Positions 22,701 to 32,819 of a DNA stretch of 64,000 nucleotides are shown piece by piece. Both the position numbers and the translations under genes were made by a program. The DNA comes from Aradus depressus (taxonomy: Eukaryota > Arthropoda > Insecta > Hemiptera > Aradidae). The stretch is from assembly GCA_963662175.1 (NCBI GenBank), contig OY759215.1, forward strand, positions 12,761,079 through 12,825,078, in the 5' to 3' direction. The first letter of the stretch is position 1; every line of letters begins with the position of its first letter. The notes under the pieces are model-generated. The model did not search any database. It was not told the origin of the DNA and worked only from the letters and a program-made list of their open reading frames with translations.

Positions 22701-25700
22701 CGAAAATTTTTGTTACTGATTGTACATTTAATAACAGCATTTCCAGGCATCGTTGGAACTCAATAATGTTTGCTATTGGCTTAATTGAACTAACAGCGCT
22801 TATTTTTATGCACTTATTGATTTCCAAGTACATAGAACTAAATACATAGGTCTCAAGAGCCAAACCAAAGTTGTTTTACAAATAGGTAATAATGCAACAA
22901 GTGCTTTTTACAGGAGGCATTTAGTGCACCACGACAGCGTTCTGCAACTGTTACCGAAGGAACACAAGTTACTGAGCAAGTTTTTCCAACCGTCTTCAAG
23001 TGGGATGGAGGAGGGAAGCAAGTACTCATCAGCGGAACATTTTCAAACTGGAAGACCATTCCCATGGTTAAAAGGTAAAGATAATGATGACGTTTTATTA
23101 TGACGTGGTGTTTAATTTAGAAGAAACTGAAATATGAAGAAAAAAAAAAGTTATATGGAAAGAAATATGTATTCACAATGAATGAAGAACTCTACTTTCA
23201 AAATAATATTTCATAATGGTATCCATCACTTTTAGTATATCAGCCCAAGCAACATTCTAATAGAATTTCCATGTTCCGGAATATTTCGTTATTATCTCTT
23301 TTCAGCTATTCCAAAATATTTATTCAAAATTAATAATCCGTTTTAATGTTTCAGTCATGGGGATTTTGTTACCATAATTGACTTACCAGAAGGCGAGCAC
23401 CAGTATAAGTTTTACGTGGACGGTGAATGGAAACATGACCCCACTTTGGTAATTTGTGTTATTTATTAGATTATCGACTTAAGTATTATTTTAATCTGAA
23501 AAATCTACACATGTCCAAGAAGTAGTACACCACACTATTTAAAAATAAGACAATTTCTGGAAACTTGATTGTCCTGACAGTGTTAAGGACCAAAATAATT
23601 GCATATAAGAAAAAAAACCAACCGCTAGTTTTATCAAAAGAGGAGGTAGGGGGTTTTCGGAAATGGATACCTCATGTATCCCTGTATTAAAATTTGTTAT
23701 TGATGAAACTTGTGTGTTCCTTTTTCTTTCACATTATGTTAATCTGTTACAGTCAATAGTTGAAAATGGCATTGGATCGAAGAATAATTTAATCTCAGTT
23801 AAGAATACTGACTTTGAAGTGTTTCAAGCTCTTGCAATGGATCTTGAAGGGGGTTCATCTACCCAACAAGGTGCGTTTCGTGCATTGCATTTATATGTAT
23901 GTATATCTTTAGGAATATCGTAGTAATTTTTTACTTCAATAATTCGATGTTGAGTTTTCACCGGAATTTCATGTTTTCCGACCCCTGATCCAAAAATAGA
24001 AAACAAAAAAGGTATGTCTGTGTGCGATTGTGAACACGATAATTCCAAGTAGGATGAATGTATCGACACGAAATATTATATTTCGACACCTATGGATTTT
24101 CATGATGGTTTGTAATGAAATTATTTAGTTTGTAATACCATGAAGCTATTGCAGAGTATATTCATTTAACAAAAGTTACCGTACCGGCAGATATTACCGT
24201 AAAAACAGTGGCGGGTCGCATGAGTGGTTTTCTAAGTCTTTACAGAAGAACCAATGAAACAGAACAGACAAGCAAGTCCTGTTCGTATTTTACACATTAA
24301 TTAATATTCTTATTTTCACAGAGGATTACTCTCAAGAAATACCTCAGATGAAACCTTGGGAGAAGCCTGCAAATCCGCCTATTTTACCGCCTCATCTTCT
24401 ACAAGTTATATTGAACAAAGATACTCCAATTTCTGTAAGTTGCATCTGATTTTGTTTTTGTCTGTATGGGACATCTGTTGGCAAAAACACCGGCCGAACA
24501 GCTCAGTTTGGCTGGGAAGAAATTTGCTTTATGAATAATATTATAGTCGAGTGTGCTCAATGCCCACAAGTTAGTTTTGAAGGTAAATTTCTGTCATTAT
24601 ATTTTTTGTCGCATTAACTGCTTTGGTTATTTGCGAGGGGCTACCTAAAAGTTGCCATCCTATTCTAAACAATCATGGGTGGTCCGAAAAATTTAAATGA
24701 TTCGCCTTTCTAAGTTAGATATCTTTTGCTAAGATGTAGAACATGTTCGCACCTCTTCTCTATGGCCAAATTTGTTCAAAAAATTCGCTAACTAATTTCG
24801 AATCGTAGGAAAGCTCATTAAATGTACATTATTAATCAGACATGACTTTTTCCGTTACTAACGCAGCGTCTAGTGGAGAAACTACAATCCCCAACAAATT
24901 ATTATTTCAATTAACACTTATTGTTAGTACTGCTGATACAGTCTCTCGTCTGTCCCCGGCCTAAGTACTGCTGATACAGTCTCTCGTCTGTCCCCGCCCT
25001 AAACATGCTCCCTGGCGGCATAACGAATGGATTCTTCAAGAAGTCTATTTTATTTTTCCAATAGTGGTTTAGACCTTGCAAATATTTGAGGGAAAATTAA
25101 TTTTGTTGGCCTCTTTAGGTCTACTATATTTTATTTATTTTACTGCAGTAATTCAAACCCTTGCAGTATAATATGAATATGGCCAAATGTACGTGTTAAT
25201 AGATGGCTTATTTACAGTTGAAAAATTACTTTTCACAACAATTATGATTAATTATTGATGATCGTTTCTGTGATGTATGGAAATGGCTCATAGAAGCCGA
25301 AACGTCAGAATGATGAAATAAATAGAATAAAGTGGACCTTAAGAGGCCAACAAAATTATTTTTCCCTCAAATATTTAATTTTTTTTTGTAAGGGAGGATA
25401 GCTCAACCAAGGCCCCTAAATTGTTTAAATCTTTGGTATATCTAAAATCATTTAATTTAAACATAAGACAGTAAAAAATGAAACCTTCAATACGTATGCA
25501 TTTGCCTGTAATATGAATCTATATTTTCCTGACTGTTGTGCAAAACGTTTTTACTATTTCAACTTCCCAATTCACCCGGCGTTCCCTCATCCGTCACTCT
25601 CCTTCCGTGGCCTCCTTCAAATCCTCGCTATTCCAATTCCTCCTGAATAAACAATCTTCTCCCTCTGATTACCTTCCTCCATACTTTCCCGTTCCTTAAT

Positions 25701-26812
25701 TCTTGTTTCTTTTTCTTATTTCTTTTATTCATCTTCATCCTTTTATTTTATATCTTTTTACATCAGTTTTTCTTAAATTAATTTTATAGCAAGGCTGGGC
25801 TAGATTTCCTCAACTAGATTTCCTCCTCCATAATCTTGATTTTTATATACATATTTTTCTTTTTAATTTATTTTATCCTCTACATATTTATTTAGACACA
25901 TTTATCTTCTTTTGATTTCTTCTTAATGAAGCTGTTAATCCAACTCCTTTTTTACTATTAGTTTATTTATTTATTTTTTAAATTATATCATTATCTATTT
26001 TATTTTTATTTAATGGTATTTTCTCATTTAGTTTTATTTATTTTGCTCTTGGTTTTATCCACTGTAGCACCTTTATCTCATCACTGATATTTCATTTTAT
26101 TTGTTGCTCTGTCCAGTGACTCGTGTATTTATTCTTAGGGGACCTCGGTCCCAGAATAAAATTTATTTTCATTTCATTTCATTTCCCAATAACGCTCTGA
26201 AAAATCTGTTTTTTTTTTTAATGAAGCCCAAATCCGTGTTTGAGCGAAGTATTTTTTCTGATCTTGACTTCTCAACTATGTTCCTGAAAAAAATAAAGAA
26301 AACGTATGTTTTTAAAAAATATTGTCTATTTCACAAATAATATATAATATGGGAGTACTTTCGGTATTGCTACCACCTTCAGCCACGACTTAACAAATAT
26401 TGTACTATTTGTATTTGTTAAGTCGTGGCTGAAGATGGTAGCAATACCGAAAGTACTCCCATATTATATATTATTTGTGAAATAGACAATATTTTTTAAA
26501 AACATACGTTTTCTTTATTTTTATCAAGTGTTTCACAATATCTCTGCAAAAATGTTAAGTATCATATGTTCCTGAAGTTCCATACATCCATTAAAATAAA
26601 TATATTTTTGATAATATATTATAAGTTTAATAATATATATTTTTTTTCCTCTTATTCTTTTACAGTGTGAACCAACGCTTTTGCCTGAGCCAAATCATGT
26701 AATGCTTAACCATCTGTATGCTCTCTCAATAAAGGATGGTGTTATGGTTTTGAGTGCCACACATCGCTATAGGAAGAAATATGTAACAACCCTCCTCTAC
26801 AAACCTATCTAA
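19738..26812 (+). CDS. AMP-activated protein kinase subunit beta
   Basis: Six exons: 19738-19926, 22914-23074, 23355-23448, 23753-23870, 24322-24434 and 26666-26812. GT-AG junctions and phases agree; the product is 273 aa, the usual beta-subunit length. It is the scaffold that joins the catalytic alpha and nucleotide-sensing gamma subunits of AMPK, the cytosolic energy sensor. The protein begins MGNAGS, a good N-myristoylation signal that also supports this start. Residues about 85-148 form the glycogen-binding module (CBM48), with FKWDGGG, GTFSNW and [13 protein letters not shown] carrying its usual tryptophans. Residues about 188-273 are the C-terminal alpha/gamma-binding domain, with [30 protein letters not shown] and TLLYKPI at the end. 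A pyrimidine tract plus CAG at 19649-19651 may mark a 5' UTR exon start. Intron 1 holds a broken Tc1-like transposon; intron 5 holds a LINE tail and two fold-back repeats. There is one beta gene here, as in most insects. Confidence 0.96.
20812..22356 (-). pseudogene. Tc1-like transposase, broken
   Basis: The N-terminal part (22356 to about 21990) starts [19 protein letters not shown] and carries the paired helix-turn-helix DNA-binding region with a GRPR linker ([10 protein letters not shown]). After FWSNVI it is interrupted by about 500 bp that includes a SINE fragment, with a stop and frameshift just before. The C-terminal part resumes at about 21400 with [29 protein letters not shown] and YQDNDPKHT (second catalytic Asp). 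A run of eight C (21028-21035) then shifts the frame before [15 protein letters not shown], which carries the catalytic Glu. The first catalytic Asp is lost at the insertion junction (FECKFN where DESKFN is expected). It ends at TAA 20812. It cannot make active transposase. Confidence 0.88.
21834..21920 (-). mobile_element. SINE family 1 fragment inside the Tc1-like element
   Basis: Contains GACATCGTACAGGCTC, CATCCGAAGGACGG and TTTTACCTCGCAGAT in the order of the SINE body, reading on the minus strand. It is part of the insert that splits the transposase. Confidence 0.8.
23925..24110. repeat. Dispersed tandem-unit repeat, short copy
   Basis: Contains TCGACACGAAAT and TCGATGTTGAGTTTT as in the 32820-33240 copy. 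It lies in AMPK beta intron 4. Confidence 0.5.
24926..25001. repeat. 38-bp tandem duplication
   Basis: AGTACTGCTGATACAGTCTC and the following bases through CCCCG occur twice, at 24926-24963 and 24964-25001, with one or two differences. Recent duplication in AMPK beta intron 5. Confidence 0.9.
25075..25378. repeat. Fold-back repeat in AMPK beta intron 5
   Basis: The left arm (25075-25143, AAATATTTGAGGGAAAATTA, TTGTTGGCCTCTTTAGGTC) is complementary to the right arm (25316-25378). The centre contains GGCTCATAGAAGCCGAAACG, a hairpin followed by GAAACG that resembles stem II plus core of the other elements, but no clear CTGANGA. Confidence 0.75.
25556..26168 (+). mobile_element. LINE 3' remnant (5'-truncated non-LTR retrotransposon)
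   Basis: Opens with a frame ending at TAA 25697-25699 and reading [20 protein letters not shown], a typical LINE reverse-transcriptase C-terminal tail. A T/C-rich 3' UTR follows, then GACCTCGGTCCCAGAATAAA and a tail of CATTT repeats. It is in sense orientation in AMPK beta intron 5. Confidence 0.65.
26288..26525. repeat. Fold-back repeat, hammerhead family B
   Basis: A near-perfect palindrome with arms of about 110 bp (AAATATTGTCTATTTCACAA, GGGAGTACTTTCGGTATTGC and complements) centred near 26405. Each arm contains a hammerhead-like core. In AMPK beta intron 5. Confidence 0.92.
26425..26462 (+). ncRNA. Hammerhead-ribozyme-like core, family B
   Basis: Stem I strand GTGG, CTGAAGA (26429-26435), extra T, stem II GGTA/TACC with a GCAA (GNRA) loop, GAA, palindromic stem III AGTACT, C at the cleavage position, then CCAT pairing with GTGG. 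The opposite arm (26350-26386, minus) has the same layout but its core reads CTGAAGG. Confidence 0.5.
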
Positions 26813-26934
26813 TTGACTACACCAACTAGCAGTTCCACTTCAAATTTGCTTTGTATATATATTTTATATTAATGGAAACTATGACCTTCATTTTTGATGT
26901 AGCATTTAATTTCGAGTACAATGAAATGTGAAAA

Positions 26935-26940
26935 AATAAA
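26935..26940 (+). terminator. Polyadenylation signal of the AMPK beta gene
   Basis: AATAAA about 120 nt after the stop codon of the AMPK beta gene, in AT-rich 3' UTR. It is the first canonical signal downstream. Confidence 0.6.
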
Positions 26941-27117
26941 GTATACACATTTTAAAAATGTCTATATTTTAGCATTGTTCCTACAGGTAATTGTCTTTGA
27001 AGCATGGGCGAGAGTATCTAAAGGCGTGTTTACACTGTTTCCATAAATCATAGAAAATGAATTTTATAATACTTGTGAAGACAGTGAAAATGATCAATAA
27101 TTTTCCGATTAAATGAA

Positions 27118-27395
27118 AGTTAGTTATTATGATTCATGCCCGGGCTTTAACTACGAGGTCATATCACCTACCACCAGAGCGCTCTTTCGTCACTGATACG
27201 ACATGAGCCTGACTCATTATGGGAATCCTAGTTTGCCTACTCTACTATATTCACCTAGGGTAGGGTATGGGTCTTTACGAGTACCTGACATTGTAGAGGC
27301 TCGGGACCATCGCTTAACGTCCCATCCGAAGGACGTCGTACTCAAGATTTTTTCACCTCCCAGATAAAAACTAATGATCTCGGTGTGAAATTTGG
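27118..27395 (-). mobile_element. SINE family 1 copy, truncated head
   Basis: Tail-side sequence GTTATTATGATTCATGCCCG, CCAGAGCGCTCTTTCGTCAC and GTACCTGACATTG in SINE order. The tRNA-like head is missing after about 27395. It lies between the convergent AMPK beta and mRpL48 genes. Confidence 0.85.
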
Positions 27396-27844
27396 GTCAA
27401 CTTTTGTTTATTTTTGCATCCTCATCATTTAAATGGTTCAGTGAAAAGAACGCTTGGAAATGTTATTTAAAATAAGTTTTTAACTTGCTTGATAATCACA
27501 CTGATGCATTTTTGGATTTATGTATAGAGCATGAGTGACTTTGGTATGTCAGCAGGGAAACAAAGTCAAAACTCATTTTCGTTGCTTTATTCTTTTATTA
27601 TATAATTCATTTGATAACTGTACACATATATTATGAAAAACTATTTTTAAGTAAAGAATGCTTCATTTGATGTTTGTTTAAAAATAATAACCAATTGACA
27701 AAACCGACTGGAAGATAAGATACACTTCAGCGATCACATGAGAGTGAAAAGGGGCGTTTCATTTTTATAAATTTGAAATGGTTCAGTCAAACTGATTTAT
27801 GTGAAGCTACCTTAAGACTGTTAAGTTACGGCAGTAAACGAATA

Positions 27845-28262
27845 CTCTGACGTTTTTTCCCAGAATGTAAATCATAAATGCGTTTATTGGCATCCAAGAT
27901 TTGCATTAGTTCTATATGTTCATAAAGATGAAGGAAAAATTGGGAAGCAATTTATTTATAATAGGTCATGGCCATAAATGTGACTTTTCTTCATTTTTTC
28001 TTGTACTGAAATTATTTATTTGAACTCTCCAGGATTAATTATTTCGTTTTGACGCCTGAAAGCGAAGTAATCCTGGAGTAAATTAAGTCAAATAAATAAT
28101 TTCAGTTCAAGAAAACATTTTTGACCATGACCTATGAATGAATTGCTTAGCATTTTTTCCTTGCTCTTTGTGAACCTGTAAAACTAATGCAAATCTTAGA
28201 TGCCAAAAAACCCATCTTTGATTTACATTTCGAGCAAAAAAACGTCAAAACATTCTCTTGCG
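27845..28262. repeat. Large fold-back repeat with about 200-bp arms
   Basis: The sequence from ACGTTTTTTCCCAGAATGTA (about 27850) to AATTATTTATTTGAACTCTC is repeated in reverse complement from 28077 to 28262, with about 85-90% identity by eye, around a centre near 28050. It lies between the 3' ends of AMPK beta and mRpL48, so it could appear in read-through transcripts as a hairpin. Confidence 0.85.
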
Positions 28263-28409
28263 AAAAAAAAGTATTCAAAAAACTTTCAGTTAGACGATTA
28301 AAAGTATACATAAATTAAAACAAACATACACACAAAAAAAAAAGTTATTCCTAGATTTATCCATGCCCACTACTGTTTGTGGGATCTGAAGCTAGGGGAT
28401 TGACTATAA

Positions 28410-28415
28410 TTTATT
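28410..28415 (-). terminator. Possible polyadenylation signal of mRpL48
   Basis: AATAAA on the minus strand about 205 nt after the mRpL48 stop. It is placed reasonably, but such hexamers are common in AT-rich DNA. Confidence 0.4.
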
Positions 28416-28513
28416 AGTATTTCTTTAACGAAATCCTCCTGAGTGTTTAATGTCGACAAATATTGGAAAGTACATTCTTTTCGACAATACTCTTCCATTC
28501 AATTGTTTTTTGT

Positions 28514-28593
28514 TTTTTTAACGTCAGAACCCGATTCCACTGTAATCCTTAGCCTTTTTAACGTCAGAACCCGATTCCACTGTAATCCTTAGC
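28514..28593. repeat. 40-bp tandem duplication
   Basis: TTTTTAACGTCAGAACCCGA and the bases through TCCTTAGCC occur twice with a 40-bp offset, just beyond the mRpL48 stop codon. Confidence 0.92.
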
Positions 28594-28620
28594 CTAACAC
28601 TGAAGCGTATAAAAGAAGTA

Positions 28621-30313
28621 TTACTTCTTTTTGGTGACCGCGAGATCTGTCAGTTGGTTTTTTAATAGATTAAGCTCTTTGTCTGGGACATATCTAATAT
28701 GTTCATGTTCTTCCTGATGCTCATGCACTTCTACATTTGTTCCTTGTGGAAGAGCTGCTTGGATGAGTTCGAAGAATAATGATGCAGTTGTTGAAGGCAA
28801 ATCGACTACCTAACAAAAAAAAAATTTATATTGCCAATAAAAATAAGTGATCAACTATATACGTAGTGACGTTACTAATTCGAAAAATCCAAATTGAATT
28901 TAGATGTTATACCTTCTTGAAAGAGAACAATTATCTCCCTGAAAAGACCAATAAATAAAAACTTATCAAAAATATACTGCCATAAGTACAACTGCAGTAT
29001 TATAAAAAGAATTTAATGAAGAGTGCTCTATATATTTATAAAATATTGCACTATTAATTGCTATACAAAAACTTGACAATGCTGTAATATCACAGGGAAT
29101 CAGTTTCATTTATTTGTCTATTCATGTCGGAGCTTTACCAAGTAAAAGTGAATGTTTTTCACTATCTTAGTAACTGGTCGTAAAACCGACCTGTACACGT
29201 CACAGTCAACTATTTTATAGAACATAAATTAAAAATGTAGAAGGAATTCGAGGTTCTGTCGTGTAAATGAAAATTCAAAATTATATAATCCACTCAAGTC
29301 ATTATAAGGCCCTGATGATAGAAATAGTTTTCGAAACGTTGGCCAAATTTTTAATTTTCATTTACACGACAGAACCTCGAATTCCTTCTATATTGAACAG
29401 ATACTACTCTATTAATCATTATAAATTAAAAGGGCAATGGAAAATAAAATTGGCCTTTCTTTCCCTCCGCAATTTTCCAGTTTCACTTGTTGGTTGCCGA
29501 TCAGAGACAACAAACTTATAAAAATATAAGCGACAGTGCATGTGACCCTAGTTCGAAAATTATTTTTTCATTTCTAAGTGCTAAATTTTAGTCGGTGAAA
29601 CGGCATGATAAGCATCAACTATGTACAAAGGTTAATTTGGAGGACACTAAACAGATATAATAATCTATCGGCCACACATTTTAAGTAATCTGAACCCCAA
29701 GATCAAATAAAAATGTGAGGAATACATGAAAGCGAAAAACTATTCAGAATCGCATAACTGAAGGGGAGCCACCCTAACTATGGCACCCGGCTCGGAATAT
29801 TACCTGCAAATTTCTCTCGTAGGTGTTCAGAACGTACTCAGTCTCAATAACTGAACTATTTGGTTTAAATTTCTGTATCTTATGCTGAACAGCAGGGGTT
29901 GCCCACCTACAATGATACAAAAATATGAGTAGTGATATTACACTTCGATCTACTATGTTTTTTTCTAAAATATATTAGAACATACCCATCAGCCACATCT
30001 ATGTCCATTATTTTTGCAATCTTGTGAATTAATTTTTGATAACTTTCAAGAACGGCAAAGTCATAACTTTTCATTTGAATATTTAAGGGACCGTAAATGG
30101 GTATCTTTGGCTTCAAACTTTCTAGGTATGGAGGATCATACCTATCTAAATAGGAGCATAGCTTTCTGTTCAAGTAGGTGTGATTCGAGAAATCGGTAAT
30201 ACATTTTCGTGTCTGAAAAAAAAAAAAAAATCTTAGTCTATTTAATCAAAGATATTAGTAACTACGTAAGTTCATTGACAACGTACTAAGTAGAAACTAC
30301 GACAGTAATTCAT
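28621..30313 (-). CDS. mRpL48: Mitochondrial large-subunit ribosomal protein mL48
   Basis: Four minus-strand exons: 30287-30313, 29986-30212, 29804-29906 and 28621-28809. Phases agree and the product is 181 aa. The protein belongs to the mitochondrial 39S subunit and has the uS10-like alpha/beta fold. Diagnostic parts are IQMKSYDFAVLESYQKLIHK (near residues 53-72), DVADGWATPA across the exon 2/3 junction, and LNTYERNLQ followed by VDLPSTTASLFFELIQAALP. The tail is charged, EHQEEHEHIRYVPDKELN, and ends in lysines. The first exon encodes only nine residues (MNYCRSFYL), which join TRKC to give a basic, hydroxylated leader suited to mitochondrial import. This tiny exon was found by phase and donor site and is less certain than the rest. 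The gene converges on the AMPK beta gene; their stop codons are about 1.8 kb apart. Confidence 0.88.
29238..29391. repeat. Fold-back repeat with hammerhead-like loop
   Basis: Arms of about 38 bp: 29238-29275 (TAGAAGGAATTCGAGGTTCT...) and its complement at 29353-29390. The loop carries the motif at 29308-29344. It lies in mRpL48 intron 3. Confidence 0.9.
29308..29344 (+). ncRNA. Hammerhead-ribozyme-like core with canonical CTGATGA
   Basis: GGCC, CTGATGA (29312-29318), TA, stem II GAAA/TTTC with a TAGT loop, GAA, palindromic stem III ACGT, T at the cleavage position, then GGCC, which pairs with the first GGCC. Core positions fit; two extra residues precede stem II. Confidence 0.45.
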
Positions 30314-30779
30314 TTCTTAAATCTGAATGGTACGGAGAGGTTATTTCTGGGCTATCTTCAACCAGGAAAACAATCGATATCTAAAAAATTAAAACATTAA
30401 TTTTTTTAAGGACAATGTTTAGTTACAATTATTATGTATTTTTTTTCTTCTTTATGGCTTTAGCAGCTAGCCAAAGCCAACACAACTTCTATTTTTTAAA
30501 AGAAATTTTAAAAAATATAACAATGAAACGATAATTAAGTAAATAAATAAATAATATGATCAGAAAGGAAATAAAGAACCTAATTATGATGCATGATGAA
30601 AAAAAAAAATTTAGTAATCTAAACACTAATTTTGATAACGGACAGGAAACAAAGAATTCTGCTACACACCTCAACGTTTCAAATTCCGAGAAAAGTTTTA
30701 TAGTTGAAAGGGCAAGGGAATATCATAGAGGGAAAGGATGTATATCATAGAAAAACATCTTTTTCAGTGAAGCCAACTT

Positions 30780-30903
30780 ACCCTAGGTGAATAGAAATGT
30801 AGGCAAAATTTAGGACTCCCATCCTTCTACATAGTAGAGACGGGGTCCTGTCCATAAGAGTGACGAAAGTGCGCTCTGGTAGTAGGCGATATGACCTCGT
30901 AGT
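30780..30903 (+). mobile_element. SINE family 1 fragment, plus orientation
   Basis: CCCTAGGTGAATAGAAATG to GATATGACCTCGTAGTTA, the 3' half of the SINE. It meets a second, inverted fragment at about 30904. Confidence 0.85.
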
Positions 30904-31070
30904 TAGTTATTATGACTCATGCCCGAGCTTTGCCTATATATTGCCTACTACCAGAGCGCTCTTTCGTCACTCTGGTGGACTTAGTCCGACTCTACTGTGA
31001 GAGTCCTAAATTTACGAGTTCTAAAAATTTAGGAATTTTTATCCGCCTAGGGTAGGGTTCTTTAATGCAA
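30904..31070 (-). mobile_element. SINE family 1 fragment, minus orientation
   Basis: GTTATTATGACTCATGCCCG, CCAGAGCGCTCTTTCGTCAC, then the TAGGGTAGGG-like end. It is tail to tail with the 30780-30903 fragment, so the two form a potential hairpin of about 90 bp. Confidence 0.85.
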
Positions 31071-32045
31071 TATTAGCTGTGGAGTAAATATACGATATTG
31101 GTCAATTCTGGTATGTTTTCTGAAAAATCCTTTCAATGCAGTAATATTGGTTCTTCGGGGTCACAATTAGTCCATTATAAGTACAAATGAACTTTTTAAA
31201 TGTTTTATTACATTATTAACAGGGTAGGAAATATATGATGTTGGTCGACCTTATATGTCGAATTCTCGTACAATTTTGGAAAATCTTTTCTATGATATAA
31301 TAATTATATATCTATTCTATGCTATAATAATTATATATACCAAAATTATTTTGGTTCATCGGGTTCACAAATAGCCTATTATAAGCACAAATGAACTTTA
31401 TTGAAGATTTTTTGTAATATTAGCTGTGTAGCGAATACATATACGATGATGGTCTACCTTGTATGTCGAATTCTCGTATGATTTCTGAAAAATCCTTTCT
31501 ATGCAGTCATATTGGTACATCAGGGTCACAGCTAGTCCATTATAAAAACAAATGAACTTTTTTCATGATTTAATGCAATATTAGCTTTGTAGGAAATATA
31601 CTATGTTGGTCGACCTTCTGTGTCGAATTCTGGTACGATTTGGAAAAATCCCTTCTATACATTGATATTCGTTTATTGGGGTCACAGCTAGTCCATTATA
31701 AGCACAAATGAACTTTTTTTCAGGATTTAATGCAATATTAACTGTGGAAAAATTTACGATATAGGTCGCATTCTTGTATGTTTTCTGAAAAATCACTTCG
31801 ATGCAGTAATATTGGTTCATCATGACCTTATTTAAACCATTTTAAGTACAAATAAACTTTTTTCATGGTTTATCGGAAAATAAGTTATGGAAGATATTTA
31901 CGATGTAGATCGATCTTGTATATCGAATTCTCGTATGGATTTTGAAAAATCGTTTCCATGAAGTAATACTGGTTCATCGGGGTCACAATTAGCCCATTAT
32001 ATGCACAAATGAACCTTTTGGATGGTTTATCGCAATTAGGGCAGT
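31070..32045 (+). repeat. Satellite-like tandem array, about six 145-200-bp units
   Basis: GGTCACAATTAGTCCATTAT-like segments followed by AAGTACAAATGAACTTTTT recur near 31159, 31362, 31524, 31680, 31823 and 31980. Each unit also has TATGTCGAATTCTCGTA-like and TGAAAAATCCTTTC-like segments. It lies between the divergent mRpL48 and PSMD13 genes and is bounded by SINE fragments. Confidence 0.9.
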
Positions 32046-32150
32046 CATTCTGGCATTCTTAGAGGTAAGTTTTGATGTAGTCGTGTATATGTAAGATAGG
32101 TGAATAGTGGAATGGGGATCTCCCTGGTCCGGTGCCACCATCGGAATGTT

Positions 32151-32270
32151 AACGAGTACCTGAAATCGTACAGGCTTGGGACCATAGCTTAAGTCCCTCC
32201 GAAGAACGGCATGCTCATGTTTTTTTCACCTCTCAGATGAAAAACCTTAGGGCTTCGGCCCTTATTTATG
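32151..32270 (-). mobile_element. SINE family 1 fragment
   Basis: TAACGAGTACCTGAAATCGT, GGCTTGGGACCATAGCTTAA and CACCTCTCAGATGAAAAACC in SINE order on the minus strand; head and tail are missing. Confidence 0.8.
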
Positions 32271-32460
32271 TATTTTCTTTTGTGTAATGTATGTACAATC
32301 TTTTTTTTCTTTCCTTTTTCATAATTCGAACTTTCAATAATTCAAAAATCAAACTCTCAATAATTTTTAGTGGTCCCTTCTGTTTTGAATTATCGAGAGA
32401 AGACTATACCTCATGTGCACACTTTCGTCATTCCTCATATCTATGACAGTAATGGATCGA

Positions 32461-32545
32461 TTCGGCGAAATTTGGTATTCTGATCTAGGTCGGAAACCTC
32501 TATTCGGCGAAATTTGGTATTATGATCTTGGTCGGAATGCAACTT
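32461..32545. repeat. 42-bp tandem duplication
   Basis: TTCGGCGAAATTTGGTATTN followed by a TGATCTNGGTCGGAA-like segment occurs at 32461 and 32503. Confidence 0.85.
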
Positions 32546-32819
32546 TCAAGTGAAAATCTTACATTAAAAAAAAAAAATTATGATTTTAACTTTTGAGCTT
32601 TCAGTTTTATCATCCACCAGTTAATTAATTTTACACCCATAGATTTTTCCTTTGTTGCAGTTGAAACTTATTCAAATAAGTCTCATAAAGTTTCATAGAG
32701 TAAACTGAACGTTAGCTATTATGCAAATTAAAAAAAAAAAATCCAAAATGACTGAAATTTTTTTCTTTTCGAAACGTTCTACGCAGCTAGGAAGCGTAGA
32801 TAGAGAAGAAGTAGGTCAG

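Larger units (their letters stand above)
20506..22722 (-). mobile_element. Tc1-like DNA transposon with doubled terminal repeats, defective
   Basis: Flanked by TA (20504-20505, 22723-22724). Outer ends begin CAGCCAGTAACAAAAAT and, on the other strand, CAATCAGTAACAAAAAT, each followed by NTTCGGAC-like sequence. A second inner copy of the motif lies about 200 bp inside each end (20721-20738; 22502-22520), the IR/DR layout known from some Tc1 elements. It encodes a broken transposase on the minus strand. It sits in AMPK beta intron 1, opposite to the gene. Confidence 0.85.
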
